The position numbers and the translations under genes were made by a program. Under the pieces are notes generated by a model, which was given only the letters and a program-made list of their open reading frames with translations, was not told the DNA's origin and did no database searches. Below, piece by piece: positions 44,413 to 52,969 of a DNA stretch of 64,000 nucleotides; the stretch's first letter is position 1; every line of letters starts with the position of its first letter. Source of the stretch: JAEUJM01 sp041908445 (GTDB taxonomy: Bacteria > Actinomycetota > Acidimicrobiia > Acidimicrobiales > DATDAH01); assembly GCA_041908445.1 (NCBI GenBank), contig JAYRFK010000119.1, forward strand, positions 1 to 64,000, read 5' to 3'.

Positions 44413-46341
44413 TCAGATCTCGATCTCGATGGTCTTCTTCATCCAGAAGAAGCCGAAGCCGGCGAGGACGACCGCAGCGCCGAGCATGACGTTGCCCGCC
44501 TTGGTCGTGAACAGCGTGGAGATGTACTCGGGGTTGATCACCCACATCGCGGCGGCCAGGCCGAGCGGCAGCAGGCCGAGCACGATGGCGCTGACCTTGC
44601 CCTCGGCGGTGAGCGCCGCCACGTCCCGGCGGAGGCGCTCGCGCTGGGTCATGGTGTCGCCGACGGTCAGGAGCAGCTCGGCCAGGTTGCCGCCGACCTC
44701 CCGCTGGATGCGGATGGCCATGACCGCCCACGAGAAGTCGGGGCTGTTCATGCGCTGGGCCGAGGACTCGAGCGACTCCTCGAGCGGGCGGCCGAGGCGG
44801 GACTCGGTGACCACCCGGCGCAGCTCGGCACCCATGGGCTCGGCGACCTCCTGCGACACGGCCTCCACGCCCTGCATCAGCGAGTAGCCGGCGCGGAGCG
44901 TCCCGGCCAGCAGGGCGAGGGTGTCGGGCAGTTGGGCGAGGAAGGCCTTCTGGCGCTTCTTGGCCTTGAAGCTCACGAACATCGGCGGGACGGCGGCGAG
45001 GATGCCGCCGACCAGTGCCGTGGTCATGAGGTTGCCCGACACCAGGAAGAGCAGGATGAAGGCGGTGATGGTCAGGGCGCCGTAGAAGAACAGCGCCTCG
45101 GCCGCCCGCAGGGGCATGGCCGCCCGCTCGAGCGCCCCCTCGGTCTTCGACAGGAAGCCCTGGCGCTCGGCGAACTCCTCGGTCATGTCGACGGCCCGCT
45201 GGATCAGCGCCGTCGTGGCCGCACCGCCGGCCTCATCGGCATCCGCCTCGGTGCCGTAGCCCTCCGAGTACACCTGGAGCACGGCCGACAGCCCGTCCTG
45301 GTCCCTCGTGACGAGCAGGATGATGGCGTAGGCGCCGAGGCTCACCGCGAGGAGCACGAGGACGACGGCGAGCAGCTTGCCCGCGTTGGAGTGCAGGAAG
45401 CCGCCGGCGCCGTCGCTCGACGCGACGATCGGGGCCAAGCCGAGGCTGCCGCTGACGACGGCGCCGTCGACGTACGAGAGGTTCGTGGTGACGTCACCCA
45501 CGGTGACCTGGAGGTCGACCGACTGGCCGTCCTTGACCGCCGACTCGACGGCGACCTGGAACTGGTCCGCGATCGACGGGACGACCTCGCGCTTCAGCGT
45601 GCGGGTGACGTCCGTGGTCGACAGGTAGCGCCCGCCCGTGGTGGCGACCAGGCCGCCGAGGGCGGCCGCCGGCGCGCCGGGCTCGATGCCCACGGCGAAG
45701 ACCGCGGTGCCGAGCTCGGTGGTGAAGCCGGTGACGCGGGAGGCCGGTGTCAGCGAGGCCGTGTCCGGCGTGGCCGAGATCACGACGATGTTGGGCTGGA
45801 GGTCCGGGTGCTCGCCGAGCGCCTGGGTGGCGGTGTAGATGCCGTCCCACATGGCCGAGTTGCCCCGGGGGGCGAGGCCGTCGACGCCGGTGGCGATCGC
45901 CTGCGGGTCGGTGGTGAAGTCGCGCACCACCTCGGCGGAGTCGGCGTAGCTGACGAGTGCCATCTCGGTGCCGGCCGGGAGGTCCGCGGCGAAGGCGGCG
46001 ACCGCGTCCTTGACCGGCGCCATCGCGGTCTCCATGCCGGCCGACGAGTCGACCACGATGACCACGCCCCGGGGCTCACCGACGCCGGCGACGTCGCCGA
46101 CGCGCCGGACGGCCTCGCCGTTCTCGGTCACGTCCATGCGGTCGAGGTCCCGGGCGTCGCCCGTCCACGTGACGTCGAGCACCGTGTTGCCGGCGTTGCG
46201 ACTGTCGACGGTGCGGACCGCCAGGTAGGGCTGGCCGTCGGTGCCCCCGGCCGTCTGGGCCAGCGCGCCCGGCCCCGCGAGGCCGAGCACCACGACGAGT
46301 CCGCTGAGCAGCAGCAGCCGAAGCCGCGCGAGCCGGCTCAT
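44413..46341 (-). CDS. tadB: TadB platform protein fused to an N-terminal von Willebrand A-like domain
   Basis: This 642-residue protein is twice the usual TadB length. Residues 1–28 look like a signal peptide ending GALAQ. A von Willebrand A-like domain (about 90–260) has VVIVVDSSAGME with D98, where the third MIDAS serine is replaced by glycine. A single helix near 320–345 is followed by a linker and a normal GspF-type TadB domain with FLAQLPDTLALLAGTLRAGYSLMQ and a two-helix end. The fused domain should lie outside the membrane and could contact pilin, peptidoglycan or a surface ligand. Stop overlaps none; it starts inside the tadA end. Confidence 0.88.
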   Translation of the reverse strand: MSRLARLRLLLLSGLVVVLGLAGPGALAQTAGGTDGQPYLAVRTVDSRNAGNTVLDVTWTGDARDLDRMDVTENGEAVRRVGDVAGVGEPRGVVIVVDSSAGMETAMAPVKDAVAAFAADLPAGTEMALVSYADSAEVVRDFTTDPQAIATGVDGLAPRGNSAMWDGIYTATQALGEHPDLQPNIVVISATPDTASLTPASRVTGFTTELGTAVFAVGIEPGAPAAALGGLVATTGGRYLSTTDVTRTLKREVVPSIADQFQVAVESAVKDGQSVDLQVTVGDVTTNLSYVDGAVVSGSLGLAPIVASSDGAGGFLHSNAGKLLAVVLVLLAVSLGAYAIILLVTRDQDGLSAVLQVYSEGYGTEADADEAGGAATTALIQRAVDMTEEFAERQGFLSKTEGALERAAMPLRAAEALFFYGALTITAFILLFLVSGNLMTTALVGGILAAVPPMFVSFKAKKRQKAFLAQLPDTLALLAGTLRAGYSLMQGVEAVSQEVAEPMGAELRRVVTESRLGRPLEESLESSAQRMNSPDFSWAVMAIRIQREVGGNLAELLLTVGDTMTQRERLRRDVAALTAEGKVSAIVLGLLPLGLAAAMWVINPEYISTLFTTKAGNVMLGAAVVLAGFGFFWMKKTIEIEI

Positions 46342-47705
46342 CGGATGCCGTTCATGCGGCCGGCGGGCTCGGGCTGGAACACCTCGGGGCCGAGGCGGAT
46401 GCCCAGGTCGGCGAGCTTCTCGGCGAACTTGGGGCGCACGCCCGTCGCCTTCAGGTGACCCTTGTAGCGGCCGTGCTCGTCGATGCCCATCGAGTAGTCG
46501 AAGAGGAACACGTCCTGGAGGGTGATGACGTCGCCCTCCATGCCCTGCACCTCGGTGATGTGGGTGATGCGGCGGGTGCCGTCCCGGAGGCGGCTCAGGT
46601 GCACGATCAGGTCGAGCGCCGACGCCATCTGCTCCCGGATGGCCCGGATCGGCAGGTCGAAGCCCGACATCAGGGTCATGGTCTCGATGCGGGAGAGGGT
46701 GTCCCGCGGGCTGTTCGAGTGGATGGTGGTGATCGAGCCGTCGTGGCCCGTGTTCATGGCCTGGAGCATGTCGAGGGTCTCACCGGACCGGCACTCCCCC
46801 ACCACGATCCGGTCAGGGCGCATGCGCAGGCAGTTCTTGACGAGGTCACGGATGGTGATCTCGCCGCGGCCTTCGATGTTGGGCGGTCGGGCCTCGAGCG
46901 CGAGCACGTGCTCCTGGTGGAGCTGGAGCTCCTTCGAGTCCTCGACCGTGACGATGCGCTCCTCCGGCGGGATGAACGACGACATGACGTTGAGGGTCGT
47001 CGTCTTGCCGGTGCCGGTACCGCCGGAGACGATCACGTTCAGGCGTCCGACCACGCAGGCCTGGAGGAACCGGGCCGAGTGGGCGTTCAGGGTGCCGAAC
47101 CGGATCAGGTCGTCGACCTGGAGCGGGTCCTTGGAGAACTTCCGGATGGTCAGGAAGGGGCCGTCGATGGCCAGGGGGTGGATGACCGCGTTCACGCGGG
47201 AGCCGTCCGGCAGGCGGGCGTCGCACAGGGGCGAGCTCTCGTCGATGCGCCGGCCGATCTCGCCCACGATCTTGTCGATGATGCGTCGGAGGTGGACCTC
47301 GTCCACGAAGCTGGCGTTGGCCCGCTCCAGGCGCCCGCCACGCTCGACATACACCTTGTCGGGCCCGTTGACCATGACCTCGCTGATCTCGTCGTCCTTC
47401 AGCAGCCGGTCGATGGGGCCGTAGCCGAGGATGTCGTCGGAGACGTCCTGGATCAGCTGGGCCTTGTCCGCCGCCGACAGCGGGGCCCGCTCCTGGGCCA
47501 GCGCCGCGTGGAGCTGCTCGTGGACGCGCCGGCGCAGGTCGTCCTCGGACAGCCGCTTGTCGTAGAGGATCGGGCCGAGCTCGTCGATCAGGACGTGGTG
47601 GATCTTGTGGCGCAGCTCGTCCAGCACCGGGTCACGGCGCTTGGTTCCGGTCGGGCCCACGCCCGGAGCCTGCTGCACCTCGTGGAGCCGCTTGTAGAGC
47701 GACAT
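46338..47705 (-). CDS. tadA: Tad pilus assembly ATPase TadA/CpaF
   Basis: TadA powers Flp pilus extension and, in some systems, retraction. This 455-residue PilT/VirB11-type ATPase has an all-helical N-terminal region, then EVMVNGPDKVYVERGG, Walker A VSGGTGTGKTTTLN, the Asp box ERIVTVEDSKEL, Walker B-like PDRIVVGECRSGE and the His box MNTGHDGSITTIHSN. It overlaps tadB by 4 nt and follows tadZ by 31 bp. It is complete and typical in length. Confidence 0.95.
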   Translation of the reverse strand: MSLYKRLHEVQQAPGVGPTGTKRRDPVLDELRHKIHHVLIDELGPILYDKRLSEDDLRRRVHEQLHAALAQERAPLSAADKAQLIQDVSDDILGYGPIDRLLKDDEISEVMVNGPDKVYVERGGRLERANASFVDEVHLRRIIDKIVGEIGRRIDESSPLCDARLPDGSRVNAVIHPLAIDGPFLTIRKFSKDPLQVDDLIRFGTLNAHSARFLQACVVGRLNVIVSGGTGTGKTTTLNVMSSFIPPEERIVTVEDSKELQLHQEHVLALEARPPNIEGRGEITIRDLVKNCLRMRPDRIVVGECRSGETLDMLQAMNTGHDGSITTIHSNSPRDTLSRIETMTLMSGFDLPIRAIREQMASALDLIVHLSRLRDGTRRITHITEVQGMEGDVITLQDVFLFDYSMGIDEHGRYKGHLKATGVRPKFAEKLADLGIRLGPEVFQPEPAGRMNGIR

Positions 47706-47736
47706 CGATCCTCCTCGGGATTACGGCGGGTTGTTG

Positions 47737-49248
47737 CTAGCGGCGCCCGGCGGGGGCCGGGATGAAGGTGTCGGCCAACTGCTCGAGGGCGCGGCTGACG
47801 GCGGCCTTGGGGGCCGACAGGATCACGGGGGTCCCCTTGTTGACGGCCTGGGGCACGACCACGTCGCTCGGGATGAGCGAGTCGGCCTTGACCTGGAGGG
47901 TCTTCTCGACCTCGCCCACCTCGAGCTTCACCTTGGAGTTGGCCCGGTTGAGCACGAGGCGGAGCTTCGACATGGGGGTGTTGAGGAGGCGCAGGGTCTG
48001 GAGCCCGATCTTCACGTTCTTGATGTTCGGGATGTCCATGCCGGCGACCAGCAGCACGTCGTCGCTCACCTCGATGAGGTTCAGCACCACGTCGTTGAAG
48101 TAGGCCGGGGTGTCGATCACGACGTGCGAGCAGAAGCTGCGGAGCACCTCGACGATGCGCACCATCTCCGGGCCGCCGATCTGGTCGGCGAAGGCCGGCT
48201 CGAGCGGCGCGGGCAGCACGAGCAGGCCGGAGGGCTCGTGGGTCACGAGCAGGTTCTGGAGCAGGCCCACGTCCAGGCGGTCGATGGCGCTGACCGCGTC
48301 GACGATGGTGTGCTGCGGCGCCAGCTTGAGCATGACGGCGACGTCGCCGAACTGCAGGTCGGCGTCGACGAGGCAGACCGGTCGGTCGCTCTTCATGGCC
48401 AGGCGCACCGCCACGTTGGAGGCGATGACCGACTTGCCCGAGCCGCCCTTGGTCGAGAAGACGGTGATGACCTGGCCCTGCTCGGTGGGGTCGAGCACCT
48501 CCGGGCCGGTGAACTCCGGCTGGCGGGGCGCCAGGGCCGCGGCCTGGTGGGACAGCTGGTCCGCGACCCGCTGCACCGTCTGGACCAGCTGGTTGCCGTC
48601 GAGCGGGATGGCCAGCACGTCCTTCACGCCGGCCCGCAGCGCCTGCTGGAGCAGGGTGGTCGACATCTCGGCGGCGATGAGGATGGCCCCGACCTCGGGG
48701 CGGGCCGCGAGCAGGCGCTCGAGCGCGGCGAGCTCGCTGCCGTGGGCGCAGGAGGGCCCGAGGACCGTCACCACGGGGGTGCCGTTCAGGCGCTCCGCCA
48801 GGGAGTCGACCGTGGGGAACGGCGCCGCCGTGTCGCCCAGCTGCAGCGCCAGGCGGGTGCGGATGGTCTGGTCGGCGTCCACCACCGCGATGGCGATGTG
48901 GCTCAGGCTCGGGGTGGGCAGGTTGGACGAGGGGGCCGCCGGCGCCGCCGGGTAGGCCGGGGCCGGTGCGTAGCCCGCCGGGGCGGCGGGGGCCGCCGGC
49001 TCGGGGGTCAGGGGCGGGAGCGGGTCGTACCCGCCACCCGAGCCGTACCCGTTCGAGGTCCCGTTCGAGGTGCCCGGGTCGCCGTAGCCGGCGTCGGTGC
49101 CGTACGGGGCGTCGTAGCCGTTGGCCGCCCCGTAGCCGTCGGCGACCGGGGCGGGCGGCTCGAGGGTCGTGCCGCCACCGGGCGGACCACCCCCCTGGCC
49201 GTTCCCACCGGGGTCACCCCGGCTGCCGAAGAAGCTGGAGAGGCTCAT
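47737..49248 (-). CDS. tadZ: TadZ/CpaE-like pilus localisation ATPase
   Basis: This 503-residue protein has a 110-residue Gly/Pro/Tyr/Ala-rich disordered start, a receiver-like domain (about 115–235) without a clear phospho-aspartate pocket, and a MinD/ParA-type domain (about 255–480) with the deviant Walker A VFSTKGGSGKSV and VCLVDADLQFGDVAV. TadZ proteins place the pilus machine in the cell, often at a pole. It overlaps cpaB by 4 nt (ATGA). The long low-complexity start is unusual and may bind a polar partner. Confidence 0.9.
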   Translation of the reverse strand: MSLSSFFGSRGDPGGNGQGGGPPGGGTTLEPPAPVADGYGAANGYDAPYGTDAGYGDPGTSNGTSNGYGSGGGYDPLPPLTPEPAAPAAPAGYAPAPAYPAAPAAPSSNLPTPSLSHIAIAVVDADQTIRTRLALQLGDTAAPFPTVDSLAERLNGTPVVTVLGPSCAHGSELAALERLLAARPEVGAILIAAEMSTTLLQQALRAGVKDVLAIPLDGNQLVQTVQRVADQLSHQAAALAPRQPEFTGPEVLDPTEQGQVITVFSTKGGSGKSVIASNVAVRLAMKSDRPVCLVDADLQFGDVAVMLKLAPQHTIVDAVSAIDRLDVGLLQNLLVTHEPSGLLVLPAPLEPAFADQIGGPEMVRIVEVLRSFCSHVVIDTPAYFNDVVLNLIEVSDDVLLVAGMDIPNIKNVKIGLQTLRLLNTPMSKLRLVLNRANSKVKLEVGEVEKTLQVKADSLIPSDVVVPQAVNKGTPVILSAPKAAVSRALEQLADTFIPAPAGRR

Positions 49249-50111
49249 TCGGGGGCACCGTCCGGCCCGTAGGGGGTCAGCTCGCTGCCGTTCTCACCGG
49301 GGAGCGGGTCGCCCGGGCTCAGCTGGAAGGACGGGATGGGCTCGGGCTCGTAGTCCGGGCCGACGAGGGTCAGGTAGAGCTGACCGGGATCGAGGGCGGT
49401 GATGAGCTGGGCGGCCTCGAGGGGCACCAGGAAGGTGATCAGCCCGCTGCTCGGGACCGCAGCCGCCGTGGTGGCGGTGGTGCCGTCGCCCGCGGCGGTG
49501 ATGTTCTCCCCCGGCTGGGGCGTCGCGGTCTGGCCGATGGCCAGGATCTCGACGCTGTGGTACACGACCCGGGACTCGCCGCCGGCGGGCACGCTGCTGG
49601 CGTCGCCGGAGGAGCCCGACGAGCTGTCGCTGCCGCTGTCGGTGCCGCTCGTCGAAGCGACGAGGAGGTCGACCTTGTCACCCGGCACGAGGAGGCCGGC
49701 CACGCCGCGCACCTCGTCGATGGAGACGGTGACCGCCACCTGGTTGTCCGGGATGCGGGCCGAGAACCCGATCTGGGCCTGGGCCGGATCCACGAACATC
49801 CCGTCGACCAGCACCTGGTTGGCGGCCAGGTTGTTCAGCGCGACCCGGCCGTCGATCTGGTCCAGGCTGCGCACGGCGGTCGCGGGGAGGAACTCGCGCG
49901 GGATCTTGTCCTGCACGATGTAGCCCTCGTCGCGGGCCTGTTCGCCCGGGAGGCCCTTGGGGATGTCCTTGCGGACGACGTAGACGTCGACCCGCTCGGC
50001 CCCTTCGTTGGCCTTGTCCTCGACGCCGCCGACGTAGTTGAAGATCATGAACGCGGCCAGCGCCCCGACGGCGATGGCGGCGATAAGGATCATGGTTCTC
50101 CGAGAGCTCAC
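49245..50111 (-). CDS. cpaB: Flp pilus assembly protein CpaB/RcpC (SAF domain)
   Basis: CpaB is a membrane-anchored factor of Tad systems, exposed outside the membrane. This 288-residue protein has one N-terminal helix (about 6–24), a SAF domain (about 40–110, with VYVVRKDIPKGLP) and an RcpC-like region containing DEVRGVAGLLVPGDKVDLL. A Ser/Gly/Asp-rich linker follows SGTDSG. GTG 50111 with GAGG upstream gives the helix at the right place; the longer frame start would add 45 unconserved residues. It is the first gene of the tad operon. Confidence 0.88.
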   Translation of the reverse strand: MSSRRTMILIAAIAVGALAAFMIFNYVGGVEDKANEGAERVDVYVVRKDIPKGLPGEQARDEGYIVQDKIPREFLPATAVRSLDQIDGRVALNNLAANQVLVDGMFVDPAQAQIGFSARIPDNQVAVTVSIDEVRGVAGLLVPGDKVDLLVASTSGTDSGSDSSSGSSGDASSVPAGGESRVVYHSVEILAIGQTATPQPGENITAAGDGTTATTAAAVPSSGLITFLVPLEAAQLITALDPGQLYLTLVGPDYEPEPIPSFQLSPGDPLPGENGSELTPYGPDGAPE

Positions 50112-50214
50112 TGCGGACCTCGCTCCTCGATTGGTCGACGCTGGAGCGCAGGCTCCCGACGCGCCGGGGATGTCCCTCCCTTCGTCGGCCGCATAGGTCC
50201 TCCGGCTTAGGTCT

Positions 50215-50237
50215 CCGCCACCGGTTTCTGGTGGCGG
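50215..50237 (-). promoter_or_regulatory. Hairpin in the leader between rpsA and cpaB
   Basis: CCGCCACC and GGTGGCGG form an 8-bp stem with a 7-nt loop; on the transcribed minus strand the loop is AGAAACC. A repeat of AGGTC on both sides of a CCGG segment lies further on toward cpaB. It could be a second rpsA terminator or part of a regulatory 5' leader of the tad operon. No known riboswitch core was recognised. Confidence 0.45.
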
Positions 50238-50246
50238 GCGCGCCAC

Positions 50247-50266
50247 CGCCGCCCCGGAGGGCGGCG
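50247..50266 (-). terminator. Hairpin downstream of rpsA
   Basis: CGCCGCCC (50247–50254), loop CGGA, and GGGCGGCG (50259–50266) form a perfect 8-bp stem 26 nt beyond the rpsA stop on the minus strand, consistent with an rpsA terminator. The remaining 130 bp to cpaB hold no gene. Confidence 0.65.
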
Positions 50267-50292
50267 ATGGGTCGTGCTCGGAGCGGGGTGGA

Positions 50293-51831
50293 TCAGGCCT
50301 CGGGGGCCTCGGGCTCCTCGGCCTCGGGGGCCGCCTCGGCGGGGGCCTCGGGCTCCTCCGGGGCGTCCGCAGGCGCCTCGTCGACCACCTCGTCGGCCGC
50401 CGCTGCGACCACGTCGGCGGGTGCCTCGACGGCGGCCTCGGTCACCTCCGGGGCGTCGGCAGGCGCCTCGCCCTCCTGGGCCGGCGGCTCACCGCCCGGC
50501 GGGATGGCGTTCGGGTCGGCGTTGGCGTAGTACTCGGCCCACGCCTCCTGGCCGTCGCTGGGGGTGTCGCCGTCGAGCTCGCCGGTGGGGCCGATGTAGT
50601 TGCCCTCGGTGTCGTAGGCGTGCTCGCCGAAGTGCTCCTGGTACTCCGCGGCCACGACGCCACCCTCGGCGGCCTGCTTGATCGACAGGCTGATCCGACG
50701 GCGCTGGAGGTCGAGGTCGATGATCTTGACCCACAGCTCCTCGCCCGGGGTGACGACCTGCTCGGGCAGGTCGACGTGGTGGGCGGACATCTCGGAGATG
50801 TGCACCAGGCCCTCGATGCCGTCGCCCACCTGGACGAAGGCGCCGAACGGGACCAGCTTGGTGACCCGGCCGTACACGAGCTCGCCGACGCGGTGGTTGG
50901 TGGCGAACTCCTGCCAGGGGTCCTGCTGGGTGGCCTTCAGCGAGAGGCTGATGCGCTCGCGGTCGAGGTCGACCTCGAGGACCTGCACCTGGATCTCGTC
51001 GCCCACCTGCACGACCGAGCCGGGGTGGTCGACGTGCTTCCAGGACAGCTCGGAGACGTGCACGAGGCCGTCCATGCCGCCCAGGTCGACGAAGGCGCCG
51101 AAGTTGACCACCGACGAGACCGTGCCCGTGCGGATCTCGCCCGGCTTGAGGTTGTCGAGGAACTCCTCGCGCTGCTCCTTCTGGGTCTCCTCCAGCCAGG
51201 CCCGGCGCGACAGCACGACGTTGTTCCGGTTCTTGTCGAGCTCGATGATCTTGGCCTCGAGGCTGCGACCCACGTAGGGCTGCAGGTCGCGCACCCGGCG
51301 CAGCTCCACCAGCGAGGCGGGGAGGAAGCCCCGCAGGCCGATGTCGAGGATGAGGCCGCCCTTGACGACCTCGATGACCGGGCCGCTGACGACGCCCTCG
51401 GACTCCTTGATCTCCTCGATCTTGCCCCAGGCCCGCTCGTACTGGGCCCGCTTCTTGGACAGGATCAGGCGACCCTCCTTGTCCTCCTTGGTGAGGACCA
51501 GGGCCTCGACGGTCTCGCCGAGCTTGACGATCTCGGCGGGATCGACGTCGTTGCGGATGGACAGCTCCCGGGCGGGGATGACGCCCTCGGACTTGTACCC
51601 GATGTCGAGCAGGACCTCGTCCCGGTCGACCTTCACCACCGTCCCCTCGACCATCTGGCCGTCGTCGACGTCGACCATGGTGCCCGTGTAGGCGTCCTCC
51701 ATGGAGACGTCACCGAGGTCGTTCTCGGTGATCGGGCGGGGGATGTAGTTGCCCTCCTCGTCGAAGGTCCCCATGGGGAGGGACTCGTCGCCGTCGGTGG
51801 ACGGCTGGGGAGGGGTATCGACCTGTGACAC
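50293..51831 (-). CDS. rpsA: 30S ribosomal protein S1
   Basis: S1 binds mRNA during translation initiation. This 512-residue protein has four S1 RNA-binding domains (repeats around MVEGTVVKVDRDEVLLDIG, VSGPVIEVVKGGLILDIG, RTGTVSSVVNFGAFVDLGG, VYGRVTKLVPFGAFVQVG), as in other actinobacteria, and a long C-terminal tail rich in Ala, Pro and Glu that is probably disordered. GTG 51831 follows a purine-rich AGAGAAGAG site; a longer frame upstream adds a Pro/Arg stretch unlike S1. High expression is expected. Confidence 0.95.
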   Translation of the reverse strand: MSQVDTPPQPSTDGDESLPMGTFDEEGNYIPRPITENDLGDVSMEDAYTGTMVDVDDGQMVEGTVVKVDRDEVLLDIGYKSEGVIPARELSIRNDVDPAEIVKLGETVEALVLTKEDKEGRLILSKKRAQYERAWGKIEEIKESEGVVSGPVIEVVKGGLILDIGLRGFLPASLVELRRVRDLQPYVGRSLEAKIIELDKNRNNVVLSRRAWLEETQKEQREEFLDNLKPGEIRTGTVSSVVNFGAFVDLGGMDGLVHVSELSWKHVDHPGSVVQVGDEIQVQVLEVDLDRERISLSLKATQQDPWQEFATNHRVGELVYGRVTKLVPFGAFVQVGDGIEGLVHISEMSAHHVDLPEQVVTPGEELWVKIIDLDLQRRRISLSIKQAAEGGVVAAEYQEHFGEHAYDTEGNYIGPTGELDGDTPSDGQEAWAEYYANADPNAIPPGGEPPAQEGEAPADAPEVTEAAVEAPADVVAAAADEVVDEAPADAPEEPEAPAEAAPEAEEPEAPEA

Positions 51832-51957
51832 GTTGTTCGCTCTTCTCTGGGTTTTCCGGACGCCCCAACGTTCGTGGGGTAGCGGTGGCGGGTCCGTCCG
51901 CGCACACCGGCGCACCAAGGTAGCAGGAAGGGGTGCGAACGGGCCTGCCGGCGGTCG

Positions 51958-52698
51958 CTACCGGTCGGCTCGCCGGGCCACCAGGAGGAACTCGTGGGAG
52001 TCGAGGCTCGGGGCGTTCCGGCCGTACGCGCCGGGCGTCACCGACCAGATCGCCTCGACCGTGAGGCCGGCCTCCTCGGCCAGCAGGGTCAGCTCCCTCG
52101 GGGTGAAGCAGGTCGTCCAGAGGTCGTGCTCGGCCTCGGCCCCGTCCTCGCTGCGCAGCACCGTGCGCTCGTGGTTCACGCCCGTGGCGGCGTCGAAGGC
52201 GTCGGTGTCCTCGAGCCAGCGCACCTGGAAGTAGGCGGAGAAGGCACTGGCGGCCAGCCGGCCACCGGGGCGCAGCGCCCGCGCCATGCCGGCGAGCACC
52301 GCCCGGTCCGACGCCAGCGCGCCGTCGGGGCCGCCGAGGCCGAGCGCGCCCTGGCAGAGCGAGATGGCGGCGTCGAACTCCCCGTCGAACCCGAGCGCCC
52401 GGGCGTCGCCCTGGCGGAACGTCACCCCGTCGGGCGCGTCCCGGCCGGCGATCTCGACGAAGCGGGCCGACACGTCCACGCCGACGACCTCGATGCCCCG
52501 CCGCCCGAGGGCGTGGGCGTGACGGCCGGGGCCGCAGCCCACGTCGAGCACCCGGTCCCCCTCGGACAGGCCGAGCGCGTCCACGAGGAAGGCGACCTCC
52601 TGCTCGGTGCCCTTGGTGAACGAGTAGCGGAGGTAGGCCGAGCCGAGGTGGTCGGCGAGGTCCTCGAACCAGTGGTCGCGCGCCTCGTCGGCGCTCAC
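51958..52698 (-). CDS. Class I SAM-dependent methyltransferase
   Basis: This 246-residue protein has motif I VLDVGCGPGRHAHAL, the acidic motif II in VVGVDVSARF, and a motif IV-like FDAAISLCQGALG. The C-terminal third contains CFTPRELTLLAEEAGL, a common pattern in small-molecule methyltransferases. Substrate unknown. It lies in the minus-strand polA–rpsA stretch, 10 bp after a small membrane-protein gene; GTG start. Confidence 0.85.
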   Translation of the reverse strand: MSADEARDHWFEDLADHLGSAYLRYSFTKGTEQEVAFLVDALGLSEGDRVLDVGCGPGRHAHALGRRGIEVVGVDVSARFVEIAGRDAPDGVTFRQGDARALGFDGEFDAAISLCQGALGLGGPDGALASDRAVLAGMARALRPGGRLAASAFSAYFQVRWLEDTDAFDAATGVNHERTVLRSEDGAEAEHDLWTTCFTPRELTLLAEEAGLTVEAIWSVTPGAYGRNAPSLDSHEFLLVARRADR

Positions 52699-52708
52699 GG
52701 GTGGTGCC

Positions 52709-52903
52709 CTACTGCTGGCCGGGGAGCCGGGCCGCGCCGCACTCCCAGCCGGGCGGGAACACCACCCAGTGCCGGGAGGCGTTCGGACCGCCGCAGTCCC
52801 CGTCCGTCGCCACCGCGATCCCGACCGAGGTCAGGGCGTAGACCGTGAGCGCCAGCAGCACGAAGAACCAGAGGCTCGAACGGGTCTTCGCAGTGGTGGG
52901 CAT
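52709..52903 (-). CDS. Small single-pass membrane protein
   Basis: This 64-residue protein has a charged start, one membrane helix (about 11–32, WFFVLLALTVYALTSVGIAV) and an outer tail with two cysteines. Its spacing fits an operon between polA (66 bp upstream) and the methyltransferase (10 bp downstream). I do not recognise a family. Third-position GC is high, which supports coding, but at this size a chance frame is possible. Confidence 0.55.
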   Translation of the reverse strand: MPTTAKTRSSLWFFVLLALTVYALTSVGIAVATDGDCGGPNASRHWVVFPPGWECGAARLPGQQ

Positions 52904-52969
52904 GGCCGGGCTCCGGGGACGGGGGACTCCCCCACCTCGTCGGCAGATCCACGCCCGACCTGAACGCCA

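Noticed and set aside
50112..50292. A c-di-GMP riboswitch before the tad operon
   Set aside because: A CCTAAG/TATG pair recalls a tetraloop receptor, but the conserved GEMM core segments and GAAA tetraloop are not present.
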